From Fontisubflavum oceani (lineage in GTDB: Bacteria > Pseudomonadota > Alphaproteobacteria > Rhodobacterales > Rhodobacteraceae): a stretch of DNA of 64,000 nucleotides. The notes beneath the pieces were generated by a model. That model was not told the DNA's origin. It saw nothing but the letters and a program-made list of their open reading frames with translations, and did not search any database. This document shows positions 54,900 through 64,000 of this stretch, one piece after another. Numbering within the stretch: position 1 is the first letter of the stretch; each line of letters begins with the position of its first letter. The translations under genes were made by a program, and so were the position numbers. The stretch spans positions 3,348,001-3,412,000 of the forward strand of contig NZ_CP129111.1 in assembly GCF_030407165.1 (NCBI RefSeq), in the 5' to 3' direction.

Positions 54900-56042
54900 A
54901 TGAGCTTGGAGCCGCAATATCCCGCCCTCAGCGATCTGAAAGCCCGTGCCCGGCGGCGTATTCCGCATTTTGTCTGGGAATATCTCGATAGCGCCACGGG
55001 CGCCGAAACCGTCACGTCCCGCAATCGGACCGCATTCGATCAGGTGCTTTTGCAACCGTCGATCCTGCATGGCGAGATCACGCCCGATCTCTCGACCCGG
55101 TTTCTGGGCCGTGACTATCCGGCCCCTTTCGGCATTGCGCCTTTGGGGATGTCGGGCCTGATCTGGCCCGGGGCGGAGCGCATCTTGGCGCGCCATGGTG
55201 CAGCCGCAGGCGTGCCCTATTGCCTGTCGACCGTCGCGACTCAAACCCCGGATGATTTGGCCGATGTGATTGGCAACCAAGGCTGGTTTCAGATGTATCC
55301 GCCACGTGATCCTGCGATCCGGACCGATATGCTGCGCCGCGCCAAGGATGCCGGGTTTCACACATTGGTCTTGACCGTCGATGTCCCCGCCCCCTCGCGC
55401 CGCGAGCGACAAACCCGCGGCGGCCTGGTCCAACCGCCACGGCTCACGCCGCGTTTGGCATTGCAGGTGGCGCGCTGCCCTGCCTGGGCGGTCCAAACCC
55501 TGCGAAGCGGCATGCCCCGCATGCGGCTGATGGACAGCTATGCGCCGAAAAACACGGGCACTTTGCCCTCGACGGCCCATGTTGGTTACCTGCTCAGAAC
55601 CTCACCGGATTGGGCCTATCTTGCCGAGCTGCGCGCCGCTTGGGACGGCCCGTTGATCGTCAAAGGCGTGCTGCAAGCCGAAGATGCGACGCGATTGGGC
55701 GACGAGGGGATTGATGCCATCTGGGTCTCCAACCACGCGGGGCGGCAGTTCGATGCTGCACCTGCAACGATCGACGCATTGCCGGCCATTCGCGCCGCGA
55801 CGCCTCTGCCGATCCTGCTCGATAGTGGGGTCGAGGGCGGCCTCGACATTCTGCGCGCCCTGGCGCTTGGGGCGGATTTCGTGATGATGGGGCGGCCATG
55901 GCATTACGCGCTCGGCGCTTTGGGGGCGGACGGTCCGACCCACCTCCACGACCTTCTTGTGAAAGATATGATTGCCAATATGGCGCAGATCGGGGCGGCC
56001 GGTTTGGCCGACCTGCCGGGGCGGTTGGTGCCCCGCCTGTAA
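54900..56042 (+). CDS. FMN-dependent alpha-hydroxy-acid dehydrogenase (LldD-like)
   Basis: 380-residue FMN TIM barrel of the L-lactate dehydrogenase/glycolate oxidase family. IPHFVWEYLDSATGAE, PFGIAPLGMSGL, LTVDVPAPSRRERQTR and IWVSNHAGRQFD, with the proton-accepting His 279, are present. Oxidises an L-2-hydroxy acid such as lactate to the keto acid and passes electrons to the membrane chain or oxygen. The ATG at 54900 begins MSLEPQYPAL. It diverges from uvrD. Confidence 0.9.
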   Translation: MSLEPQYPALSDLKARARRRIPHFVWEYLDSATGAETVTSRNRTAFDQVLLQPSILHGEITPDLSTRFLGRDYPAPFGIAPLGMSGLIWPGAERILARHGAAAGVPYCLSTVATQTPDDLADVIGNQGWFQMYPPRDPAIRTDMLRRAKDAGFHTLVLTVDVPAPSRRERQTRGGLVQPPRLTPRLALQVARCPAWAVQTLRSGMPRMRLMDSYAPKNTGTLPSTAHVGYLLRTSPDWAYLAELRAAWDGPLIVKGVLQAEDATRLGDEGIDAIWVSNHAGRQFDAAPATIDALPAIRAATPLPILLDSGVEGGLDILRALALGADFVMMGRPWHYALGALGADGPTHLHDLLVKDMIANMAQIGAAGLADLPGRLVPRL

Positions 56043-56072
56043 GCCTGAAGTCTTACAGGCCTGTCATGATTC

Positions 56073-56087
56073 GTGACGTAACGTCAC
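56073..56087. promoter_or_regulatory. Perfect inverted repeat upstream of pyc
   Basis: GTGACGT-A-ACGTCAC is a 7-1-7 perfect inverted repeat 31 bases after the lldD-like gene stop and 71 bases before the pyc ATG. The half site GTCAC occurs again at 56105-56109. A likely operator for control of pyc. Confidence 0.5.
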
Positions 56088-56157
56088 AGCTTGCGGTTGC
56101 AGCCGTCACATCTCCGTCATAGACATGCTGCAACTGCGAAAAGGAGGCCCGTGTCCG

Positions 56158-59100
56158 ATGCCTGAGTTCCAGAAAATCCTCATTGCCAACCGCGGCGAGA
56201 TTGCCATCCGTGTCATGCGCGCCGCCAATGAGTTGGGCAAACGCACGGTCGCGGTCTATGCCGAAGAAGACAAGCTGAGCCTGCACCGTTTCAAGGCCGA
56301 TGAGGCCTATAAGATCGGTGAGGGTCTCGGACCGGTTGCGGCTTATCTGTCAATCGAGGAGATCATCCGGGTCGCCAAGATGTGCGGCGCCGATGCGATC
56401 CATCCTGGCTATGGCCTTCTCTCCGAAAACCCCGATTTCGTGGATGCCTGCACCAAGGCCGGGATCACCTTTATCGGCCCGAAAGCGAAAACTATGCGCG
56501 CCCTGGGCGACAAAGCCAGCGCCCGCCGCGTGGCAATCGAGGCTGGCGTGCCTGTCATCCCTGCCACCGAGGTCCTGGGCGACGATATGGAGGCGATCCG
56601 CGCCGAAGCGGCGGAGATCGGCTATCCGCTGATGCTGAAAGCCTCCTGGGGCGGCGGGGGTCGGGGCATGCGCCCAATCATGAGACCCGATGAACTGGAA
56701 GAGAAGGTCCGCGAGGGACGGCGCGAGGCCGAAGCCGCCTTTGGCAATGGCGAAGGCTATCTGGAGAAGATGATCCTCCGTGCCCGCCATGTGGAGGTGC
56801 AGATTCTCGGCGACAGCCATGGCGCGATCTATCATCTGTATGAGCGCGATTGCTCCGTCCAGCGCCGCAATCAGAAAGTCGTGGAGCGCGCGCCCGCGCC
56901 CTACCTGTCGGAGACACAGCGCGAAGAGATTTGCCTGCTCGGCAAGCGGATTTGCGAACATGTGAACTACGAGTGTGCCGGCACGGTCGAGTTCCTGATG
57001 GATATGGAGTCAGGCGCGTTCTACTTCATCGAAGTCAATCCACGGGTTCAGGTCGAACACACTGTCACCGAAGAAGTCACCGGTATCGACATCGTCCGGG
57101 CGCAGATCCTGATCGCCGAGGGCAAAAGCCTGGTCGAAGCCACCGGCACCGCCTCGCAATATGATGTGAAGCTTGATGGCCACGCGATCCAGTGTCGGGT
57201 CACGACGGAGGACCCGACCAACAATTTCATCCCCGATTATGGCCGGATCACCGCCTATCGCGGGGCCACCGGCATGGGCATACGGCTGGACGGCGGCACC
57301 GCTTACTCGGGGGCGGTGATCACCCGCTATTACGACTCGCTTCTGGAGAAGGTCACCGCTTGGGCCCCCACGCCCGAGGCGGCAATTGCCCGGATGGACC
57401 GGGCTTTGCGCGAGTTCCGCATCCGGGGTGTCTCGACCAATATCGCTTTTGTCGAGAACCTGCTGAAACATCCAACTTTCCTGAATTATCAATATCATAC
57501 GAAGTTCATCGACGAAACGCCGGAGCTGTTCGATTTCGCGCCGCGCCGCGACCGGGCGACGAAAATCCTGCGCTATATCGCGGATATCACCGTCAATGGG
57601 CATCCGGAGACCGCCGGTCGGCCCCTACCCATCTCGGATATCAAACTGCCCCGCGCCCCGGCGCAAAAGGCCGATATCTTACCGGGCACCCGCGATTTGC
57701 TGGATAAGAAAGGCCCGCAAGCCGTCGCCGATTGGATGGCGGCGCAGAAACATCTGCTGATCACCGACACCACAATGCGCGACGGGCACCAATCGCTTTT
57801 GGCGACGCGGATGCGCTCAATCGATATGATCAATGTGGCGCCCGCCTATGCCGCCAATCTGCCCGGGCTGTTCAGTGTCGAATGCTGGGGCGGTGCGACC
57901 TTCGACGTGGCCTATCGCTTCTTGCAGGAATGCCCGTGGCAACGTCTGCGCGACATCCGGCGCGCAATGCCCAATGTGATGACGCAAATGCTGCTGCGCG
58001 CCTCCAACGGGGTTGGCTACACCAACTATCCCGACAATGTGGTGCAAAGCTTCGTGGCCCAGGCCGCCACCTCTGGCGTTGATGTGTTCCGTGTCTTTGA
58101 CTCACTCAACTGGGTCGAAAACATGCGCGTCGCCATGAATGCGGTGATCGAGGCGAATAAGGTCTGCGAAGGCACGATTTGCTACACCGGTGACATCCTC
58201 GACCCGGCGCGCGCCAAATATGACCTGAAATATTATGTGGAGATGGGCAAATCGCTGCGTGATGCGGGCGCCCATGTTCTGGGTCTGAAAGACATGGCGG
58301 GGCTTCTGAAACCAGCCTCCGCGACGCTCCTGATCAAGGCGCTGAAGGAAGAGGTCGGCCTGCCGATCCATTTCCACACCCATGACACGGCGGGCATCGC
58401 CTGCGCCACGATCCTGGCGGCGTCCGAGGCGGGCGTTGATGCGGTCGACTGCGCCATGGACGCCCTCTCGGGCAATACCAGCCAGGCGACGCTTGGCACT
58501 GTGGTTGAGGCGCTGAAACACACGCCGCGCGACACCGGGCTCGACATCAAATCCGTGCGCGAGATCAGCGACTACTGGGAAGCGGTGCGCGGCCATTACG
58601 CGGCCTTTGAAAGCGGCATGCAGGCCCCAGCCTCCGAGGTGTATCTGCATGAGATGCCCGGTGGCCAGTTCACCAACCTCAAGGCGCAGGCACGAAGCCT
58701 GGGGCTGGAAGAGCGCTGGCATGAGGTCGCGCAGATGTATGCCGATGTGAACCAGATGTTTGGCGACATCGTGAAAGTCACGCCGTCCTCGAAGGTTGTG
58801 GGCGACATGGCGCTGATGATGGTCAGCCAGGGCCTGACCCGCGATCAGGTCGAGGATCCGACAACTGATGTGGCCTTCCCCGACAGCGTGATCGACATGA
58901 TGCGCGGCAATCTGGGCCAGCCGCCGGGTGGCTTCCCGCCGGGTATTTTGAAGAAGGTCCTGAAAGACGAAGCGCCGGTACTGGATCGTCCGGGCAAACA
59001 CCTCAAACCGGTCGATTTGGAGAAGACGCGGAGCGATCTCTCTTCTGAGCTGGGCCTGGAGATCGATGACGAAGACCTGAACGGTTATCTGATGTATCCC

Positions 59101-59595
59101 AAGGTTTTCACCGATTACATGACCCGCCACGCGGAATACGGGCCTGTCCGGACACTGCCGACACGCGCCTTCTTCTACGGCATGGACTCGGGCGAAGAGA
59201 TCGAAGCCGAGATCGACCCCGGCGTCACCTTGGTGATCCGAATGCAAGCCGTGGGCGAAACCAATGACGAGGGCGAAGCCAAAGTGTTCTTTGAGCTGAA
59301 CGGCCAACCCCGTACCATCCGCGTCCCCAACCGCAAAATCGCGGCCAGCACCGCCAAACGCCCGAAAGCTGAATTGGGCAACCCGAACCATATTGGCGCA
59401 CCTATGCCGGGCGTCGTGGCCAGCGTCGCCGTGCAGCCAGGCGCCAAGGTGAAAGAGGGCGATCTGCTTCTGACCATTGAGGCGATGAAAATGGAAACCG
59501 GCATCCATGCCGACCGCGACGCAACAGTCAAAGCGGTGCATGTCACGCCAGGCGGTCAGATCGACGCCAAAGATTTGTTGGTGGAATTGGAATGA
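56158..59595 (+). CDS. pyc: Pyruvate carboxylase
   Basis: Biotin enzyme making oxaloacetate from pyruvate, bicarbonate and ATP, an anaplerotic step. 1145 residues in one chain: biotin carboxylase first (FQKILIANRGEIAIRVMRA, GGGGRGMR, FIEVNPRVQVEHTVTEE), carboxyltransferase barrel (TDTTMRDGHQSLLATRMRS, GLKDMAGLL), and a biotinyl domain with EAMKMET, biotin Lys 1111. The alpha4 homotetramer type. AAGGAGG lies 11 bases before the ATG at 56158; the ATG at 56125 is an alternative. Overlaps the DUF2314 gene by four bases. Confidence 0.96.
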   Translation: MPEFQKILIANRGEIAIRVMRAANELGKRTVAVYAEEDKLSLHRFKADEAYKIGEGLGPVAAYLSIEEIIRVAKMCGADAIHPGYGLLSENPDFVDACTKAGITFIGPKAKTMRALGDKASARRVAIEAGVPVIPATEVLGDDMEAIRAEAAEIGYPLMLKASWGGGGRGMRPIMRPDELEEKVREGRREAEAAFGNGEGYLEKMILRARHVEVQILGDSHGAIYHLYERDCSVQRRNQKVVERAPAPYLSETQREEICLLGKRICEHVNYECAGTVEFLMDMESGAFYFIEVNPRVQVEHTVTEEVTGIDIVRAQILIAEGKSLVEATGTASQYDVKLDGHAIQCRVTTEDPTNNFIPDYGRITAYRGATGMGIRLDGGTAYSGAVITRYYDSLLEKVTAWAPTPEAAIARMDRALREFRIRGVSTNIAFVENLLKHPTFLNYQYHTKFIDETPELFDFAPRRDRATKILRYIADITVNGHPETAGRPLPISDIKLPRAPAQKADILPGTRDLLDKKGPQAVADWMAAQKHLLITDTTMRDGHQSLLATRMRSIDMINVAPAYAANLPGLFSVECWGGATFDVAYRFLQECPWQRLRDIRRAMPNVMTQMLLRASNGVGYTNYPDNVVQSFVAQAATSGVDVFRVFDSLNWVENMRVAMNAVIEANKVCEGTICYTGDILDPARAKYDLKYYVEMGKSLRDAGAHVLGLKDMAGLLKPASATLLIKALKEEVGLPIHFHTHDTAGIACATILAASEAGVDAVDCAMDALSGNTSQATLGTVVEALKHTPRDTGLDIKSVREISDYWEAVRGHYAAFESGMQAPASEVYLHEMPGGQFTNLKAQARSLGLEERWHEVAQMYADVNQMFGDIVKVTPSSKVVGDMALMMVSQGLTRDQVEDPTTDVAFPDSVIDMMRGNLGQPPGGFPPGILKKVLKDEAPVLDRPGKHLKPVDLEKTRSDLSSELGLEIDDEDLNGYLMYPKVFTDYMTRHAEYGPVRTLPTRAFFYGMDSGEEIEAEIDPGVTLVIRMQAVGETNDEGEAKVFFELNGQPRTIRVPNRKIAASTAKRPKAELGNPNHIGAPMPGVVASVAVQPGAKVKEGDLLLTIEAMKMETGIHADRDATVKAVHVTPGGQIDAKDLLVELE

Positions 59596-60117
59596 GGTGC
59601 TTCCGCGCCATCACTCTGCCGCTCTTGATGTCTCTGGCTTTGGTCACGCCACTGGCCGCCCAGGTCAAAGGTGGCGGCGGTGGGGGCGACGAAACAACCG
59701 TGTTTGAAGAGCATGATCCGGTGATGAATGCCGCCATCGCCGAGGCCCAGGCAAGGCTGCCACGCTTCTTGGCCGAGGTGCTGAATGCGGATGGCGAAAG
59801 CCAAGGGCGCGGCACGGTGAAGGTCGCGTTTCAGACCTTCCCAGTCGATCATGGCGATGAGATCATCTGGGTCCGTGACATCTCACAGCGCGCGGACGGT
59901 CAGTTCACCGGGTTTCTCAACAATGCCCCGGTCAATCTGGGTGATTGGCGAGAGGGTAGCCAGGTGCAGTTCCTATGAGATGATCCAGGATTGGAGCCTC
60001 AGCTCGCCCGCCGGTCGACTTTGGGGCAATTACACCACACGGGTCATCGCCGATTTGCCGGGCAATGGCTATCTCTGGGATTATCTTGAGCCAGCGCCTT
60101 TGCCGCCAGGCTGGTGA
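59592..60117 (+). CDS. DUF2314 secreted protein, frame broken
   Basis: Small exported protein: MRCFRAITLPLLMSLALVTPLAAQ is a signal peptide, then a Gly run and FEEHDPVMNAAIAEAQARLPRFL, and IIWVRDI with FTGFLNNAPVN, the DUF2314 pattern. The raw frame stops at 59978 after GSQVQFL. Taking out one base at 59971-59974 gives VQFYEMIQDWSLSSPAG and GNYTTRVIADLPG, the family ending, to a stop at 60117, about 174 residues. It overlaps pyc in ATGA. Function of the family is unknown. Confidence 0.75.
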
Positions 60118-60207
60118 TGGCCACCAGGCGAGGATGAAAACTGCGCCCAGGATGCATTTTTTCTCTTGCAGCCCCGGCCCGGTCAAAATAGATACCACCT
60201 CCACAGA

Positions 60208-60282
60208 GCGGGCGTAGCTCAGGGGTAGAGCATAACCTTGCCAAGGTTAGGGTCGTGAGTTCGAATCTCATCGCCCGCTCCA
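60208..60282 (+). tRNA. tRNA-Gly (GCC)
   Basis: Full cloverleaf of 75 bases including the encoded CCA: acceptor GCGGGCG/CGCCCGC, D arm GCTC/GAGC, anticodon arm TAACC-TTGCCAA-GGTTA with anticodon GCC, T arm with TTCGAAT loop and discriminator T. Confidence 0.97.
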
Positions 60283-60291
60283 ATCAAAAGG

Positions 60292-60316
60292 CCCGGGGAT
60301 TTTCCCCGGGTTTTTT
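60292..60316 (+). terminator. Intrinsic terminator of tRNA-Gly
   Basis: Perfect 7-pair stem CCCGGGG/CCCCGGG with a 5-base loop, followed by six T, starting 10 bases after the tRNA. Confidence 0.92.
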
Positions 60317-60362
60317 GTTGTTTGGCGATCAGCGTTAGCCCCATGGCCATCTACGGCCAAAC

Positions 60363-60396
60363 TTGGCTATACCCATCGGAAGGATTGGCCCTACCC
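60363..60396 (+). promoter_or_regulatory. Direct repeats upstream of xsc (TauR-type candidate)
   Basis: TTGGCTATACCC at 60363-60374 and TTGGCCCTACCC at 60385-60396 agree in 10 of 12 bases and are 22 bases apart, two helical turns. MocR-type regulators such as TauR, which controls taurine genes in Rhodobacter, bind spaced direct repeats. TATAGC follows at 60401. About 75 bases before the xsc start. Confidence 0.45.
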
Positions 60397-60469
60397 GGTC
60401 TATAGCTCTTCTGCTTGATCCAATAAAACCTCGCGAATTGCGGCCAATCAAGCCTTGGGAGAGAACACG

Positions 60470-62246
60470 ATGAAAATGACAACCGAAGAAGCCTTTGTGA
60501 AGGTCCTGCAGCGCCACGGGATCGAACATGCGTTTGGGATCATCGGCTCTGCCATGATGCCGATCTCGGATCTGTTCCCGAAGGCCCGCATCACGTTCTG
60601 GGATTGCGCCCATGAGGGCAGCGCGGGGATGATGGCCGATGGCTACACCCGCGCCACCGGCAAGATGTCGATGATGATCGCGCAGAACGGCCCCGGCATC
60701 ACCAATTTCGTCACCGCCGTGAAAACCGCCTATTGGAACCACACGCCACTTTTGTTGGTCACCCCCAAGCCGCGAACAAAACAATCGGCCAAGGCGGGTT
60801 CCAAGAGGTCGAGCAGATGAAACTGTTCGAAGATATGGTGGCCTATCAGGAAGAGGTGCGTGATCCGAGCCGCGTCGTCGAGGTGCTGACCCGGGTGATT
60901 GCGCAAGCCAAGCGTCTCTCGGCCCCGGCGCAGATCAACATCCCGCGCGATTTTTGGACTCAGGTCGTGGATATCGAGATCGCCGACCCGATCGAGTTTG
61001 AACGCTCTCCGGGCGGAGAAAACTCTGTCGCGGATGCCGCGAAACTGCTGTCCGAAGCGAAAAATCCGGTGATCCTGAACGGCGCGGGCGTGGTCCTCTC
61101 CGAAGGCGGGATCGACGCCTCCAAGGCGCTGGCTGAGCGGCTCGATGCGCCGGTTTGCGTCGGCTATCAGCACAACGACGCCTTCCCCGGCAACCACCCG
61201 CTTTTTGCCGGTCCGCTTGGCTATAACGGCTCGAAAGCCGGGATGGAGTTGATCAAGGCGGCCGATGTGGTGCTCTGCCTCGGCACCCGATTGAACCCGT
61301 TCTCGACCCTGCCGGGCTATGGAATGGAATACTGGCCGACAGACGCGAAAATCATCCAGGTCGACATCAATCCGGATCGGATTGGGCTGACCAAGAAGGT
61401 CACGGTCGGCATCGTCGGCGATGCGGCGAAGGTCGCAAAGGGCATTCTCGCCAACTTGAGCGACAGCGCGGCGACACAGGCCGCGACGAGCGAAAAGCAA
61501 GGATCGCGCAGACCAAATCAACCTGGGCGCAGCAGCTCAGCTCGATGGATCACGAAGACGACGATCCAGGCACCACCTGGAACGAACGGGCCCGGTCCGC
61601 GAAACCGGATTGGATGTCGCCCCGCATGGCTTGGCGCGCGATCCAGCAGGCCCTGCCGCGCGAGGCGATTATCTCGTCCGACATCGGCAACAATTGCGCC
61701 ATCGGCAACGCGTATCCCTCCTTCGATCAGGGCCGCAAATATCTGGCACCCGGCCTCTTTGGCCCCTGCGGGTATGGCTTACCCGCTATTGTTGGCGCCA
61801 AGATTGGCTGCCCTGATGTACCGGTCGTCGGGTTCGCGGGCGACGGCGCGTTCGGCATCGCAGTGAATGAACTGACGGCGATTGGCCGGGGCGAATGGCC
61901 CGGGATCACCCAAATCGTGTTCCGCAACTACCAATGGGGCGCGGAGAAACGGAATTCGACCCTCTGGTTTGATGACAACTTCGTCGGCACCGAGTTGGAT
62001 GATGACGTGAGCTATGCCGGAATCGCGCAGGCATGTGGCCTGAAAGGCGTCGTAGCTCGCACGATGGACGAGCTCACCGCCGCACTGAACCAGGCGCTGA
62101 AGGATCAAGCCGCAGGCAAGACCACCCTGATTGAGGCGATGATCAATCAGGAACTGGGTGAGCCCTTCCGTCGCGACGCGATGAAGAAGCCGGTCGAAGT
62201 GGCGGGCATTTCACCTGATGACATGATCCCCCAGGCCGGCGCATGA
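60470..62246 (+). CDS. xsc: Sulfoacetaldehyde acetyltransferase, two frame breaks
   Basis: Thiamine-diphosphate enzyme that splits sulfoacetaldehyde with phosphate into sulfite and acetyl phosphate, the desulfonation step of taurine and related sulfonates. MTTEEAFVKVLQRHGIEHAFGIIGSAMMPISDLFP and CAHEGSAGMMADGYTRATGK at the N-terminus are diagnostic of Xsc; FAGDGAFGIAVNELTAIGR carries the cofactor motif. Two single-base losses break it, in the C5 run at 60762-60766 and near 61495-61502; with both restored the product is 592 residues, the usual length. GGGAGAG precedes the ATG at 60470. It overlaps pta in ATGA. Confidence 0.94.
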
Positions 62247-63251
62247 CCGCATCGGTCCTGACCGATCTACATGCCCGCGCGGCCGCTGCGGGGAAGCGTA
62301 TCGTGCTCAGCGAAGGCAACGACCCTCGGGTCGTTGCCGCGGCTTTGGCCGCCCGGGATGCTGGCTTGGCGCAGGTCTCGCTTGTCGGCGGCCCAGATGT
62401 GGCGGCCGAGATTGCACGACAAGGTGGCTCGGCTGACGGGATCACCATCTATGATCCGCAACACTCCGATCTGACGCCGGGCTTGGCCGACCTGCTTGTG
62501 GACCTGCGCGGCCATAAGGGCATGACCCCGGAAAAGGCGGCGGAGCAGGTCCAGGACCGTTTGGTCTTTGCTGCACTTCTGGTGCGCGCTGGCCATGCGG
62601 ATGGGACAGTCGGCGGCGCCGTTGCGACGACCTCTGATACTGTCCGAACCGCACTTCAGATCATCGGGAAGGCCGAGGGCGCGGCGCTCGTTTCGTCCTT
62701 CTTCTTGATGGTTTTGCCAGAAACCCACGCTTCCAGACCGGGATGCGATGATCTTTTCCGATTGTGGGCTGGTCATTGACCCATCCGCCGAAGAGCTCGC
62801 GGCCATTGCGGCCCAGGCCGCCGGGTCTTGGAGTGCTCTGACAGGGCGGGAGGCCAAAGTCGCGATGCTGTCCTTCTCGACGAAAGGCAGCGCCCGCCAT
62901 GAAAGGGTCGACAAGACGACAGAGGCGCTCGCCATACTGCGCGCGGCCCATCCCGAACTTGATGCCGACGGCGAATTTCAGTTCGACGCCGCGTTTGTGC
63001 CTGAGATCGGTGCCAAGAAAGCCCCCGGGTCGACCAGCGCGGGCCAGGCCAATGTGATGATCTTTCCCAATCTCGACGCCGGCAATATCGGCTACAAGAT
63101 TGCCCAACGTGTGGGCGGGGCGAAGGCCATCGGCCCGGTTCTGCAGGGCTTGGCGCGACCGGCCAACGATCTGAGCCGGGGTTGCGTGGCCGAAGACATC
63201 GTCGACATCATCGCCGTGACCGCCGCGCAGGCCATCGCGCTGGACGGCTAA
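62243..63251 (+). CDS. pta: Phosphate acetyltransferase, frame broken
   Basis: Turns the acetyl phosphate made by Xsc into acetyl-CoA. About 335 residues of the short Pta form: RIVLSEGNDPRVVAAAL, ADGTVGGAVATTSDTVRTALQIIG, SSFFLMVLP, then in a second frame MIFSDCGLVIDPSAEEL, STSAGQANVMIFPNLDAGNIGYK and GPVLQGLARPANDLSRGC. The frames join by one extra base or two missing ones at about 62717-62745. Translational overlap with xsc shows a sulfonate role rather than general overflow metabolism. Confidence 0.93.
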
Positions 63252-63275
63252 TACCCCCGCCCGATCATGAGAACG

Positions 63276-63305
63276 GCCCCGAGGTTTTGCCTCGGGGCCT
63301 TTTTA
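63276..63305 (+). terminator. Intrinsic terminator of xsc-pta
   Basis: Perfect 10-pair stem GGCCCCGAGG/CCTCGGGGCC, loop TTTTG, then five T; 24 bases after the pta stop. Confidence 0.93.
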
Positions 63306-63394
63306 TTAGGCTGCTCGACTGTGGAGATCGGGTTTCCGAGGCTCCACCACTTCGCATCTGCAAAGCCTCCACTGGCGGCTTTGCAAACCAGCGC

Positions 63395-64000
63395 TCACCC
63401 CTTCCCGCGCCAGGGGATCAAGATGCGCTCAAGCCAGCGCATGAACATCTCGATCCCAAAGCCGATGACACCGATGATGATGATACCCAGCACCACCACT
63501 TCGGTCTGCAGGAAGTTCTTCGCGATCAGGATCATCGAGCCGAGGCCCTGATCCGCCGCCACCAGTTCCGCGGCCACCAACGTGCCCCAACAGACGCCCA
63601 TCGCCGTCCGCAACCCGGTGAAAATCTCCGGCAGAGCATTGGGCAGGATCACATGGCGCAAGACCTGCATCTTCGACGCCCCAAGCGAATACGCGGCGTG
63701 GACCTTAGAGATCCGAACCGAGCCAACCCCGGAGCGCGCGGCGATGATCATGATGAAGAGCGCCGCCAAGAACAGCAGGAAGACCTTTGCCGTCTCATCG
63801 ATGCCCAACCACAAGATCACCAGCGGGATCAGCGCCAGAGGCGGGATCGGGCGCATGAACTCGACAATTGGGTCCAACAGCCCACGCCAGAAGGAGCTGA
63901 GCCCCATAGCAAAGCCAAGCGGAATGCCGACCAAAGCACCGAAGAACACGCCTAATAGCACCCGATAGACCGAGGTCCAGACATGCTCCCAAAGCGCCAC
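63395..64000 (-). CDS. TauC/SsuC-type ABC permease, partial
   Basis: C-terminal 201 residues of a sulfonate/taurine-type ABC transporter permease; the gene continues beyond the window. VGIPLGFAMGLSSFWRGLLDPIVEFMRPIPPLALIPLVILWLGI and AAYSLGASKMQVLRHVILPNALPEIFTGLRTAMGVCW, which holds the EAA loop, mark the family. Convergent with xsc-pta, suggesting a taurine or sulfonate import system at the same locus. Nitrate or aliphatic sulfonate permeases are alternatives. Confidence 0.85.
   Translation of the reverse strand: MALWEHVWTSVYRVLLGVFFGALVGIPLGFAMGLSSFWRGLLDPIVEFMRPIPPLALIPLVILWLGIDETAKVFLLFLAALFIMIIAARSGVGSVRISKVHAAYSLGASKMQVLRHVILPNALPEIFTGLRTAMGVCWGTLVAAELVAADQGLGSMILIAKNFLQTEVVVLGIIIIGVIGFGIEMFMRWLERILIPWRGKG

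Noticed and set aside
54717..55580. N-terminal extension of uvrD of 288 residues
   Set aside because: The extension is antisense to the LldD-like gene and unlike any helicase domain; the helicase begins properly at the ATG ending at 54716.

Overview
The window is a chromosomal segment of a GC-rich alphaproteobacterium, most likely from the Rhodobacterales (Roseobacter/Rhodobacter group). The evidence is the composite gene content: an aerobic cobaltochelatase pair (cobS/cobT), a complete dcw cell-division and murein cluster carrying two tandem DUF2484 genes, a DUF1127 gene followed by an array of CCUCCUCCC-loop hairpins (the CcsR arrangement known from Rhodobacter sphaeroides), and an xsc-pta-tauC sulfonate segment. 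No prophage, IS element or CRISPR array was seen.

Layout. 0.1-8 kb: ppdK, a SleB-type hydrolase, folB, a GNAT gene, folP, glmM, msrB. 8.2-18.7 kb: cobS, then a roughly 5 kb insertion, then cobT, pepP and a DUF427 gene. The insertion carries a radical SAM/SPASM enzyme, a small Cys/Gly/Asn-rich peptide gene 14 bp downstream, a racemase-like protein coupled to a serine/threonine dehydratase, and two secreted proteins of unknown function. 18.7-21 kb: a ClC channel and a SnoaL-like gene. 21.1-45.8 kb, minus strand: the dcw cluster in the order mraZ-rsmH-ftsL-ftsI-murE-murF-mraY-(SDR)-murD-(VOC)-ftsW-murG-murC-DUF2484-DUF2484-murB-ddl-ftsQ-ftsA-ftsZ, then lpxC-bamD-recN. 46.4-52.2 kb: mrp, an MFS exporter, DUF1127 plus hairpin array, a DHFR-family/TetR pair, Lrp/LysE. 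52.3-60.1 kb: uvrD/pcrA, an alpha-hydroxy-acid dehydrogenase, pyruvate carboxylase, a DUF2314 gene. 60.2-64 kb: tRNA-Gly(GCC), xsc, pta and the end of a tauC-like permease gene.

How the genes work together. The dcw genes supply lipid II synthesis, divisome assembly and the FtsZ ring. xsc and pta convert sulfoacetaldehyde to sulfite plus acetyl phosphate and then acetyl-CoA, with the permease likely importing the sulfonate. pyc and ppdK both act at the pyruvate/PEP/oxaloacetate node. folB and folP make folate.

Two points matter most. First, the radical SAM plus small peptide pair between cobS and cobT looks like an unrecognised RiPP locus; the peptide has a C-X3-C-X3-C core once one base is restored in a C run. 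Second, about fifteen single-base reading-frame breaks occur, including in ftsZ, murB, murD, murE and murG, which a living cell needs. They cluster in short homopolymers and are best read as consensus errors in the assembly, so I annotate those genes as whole and mark each break.
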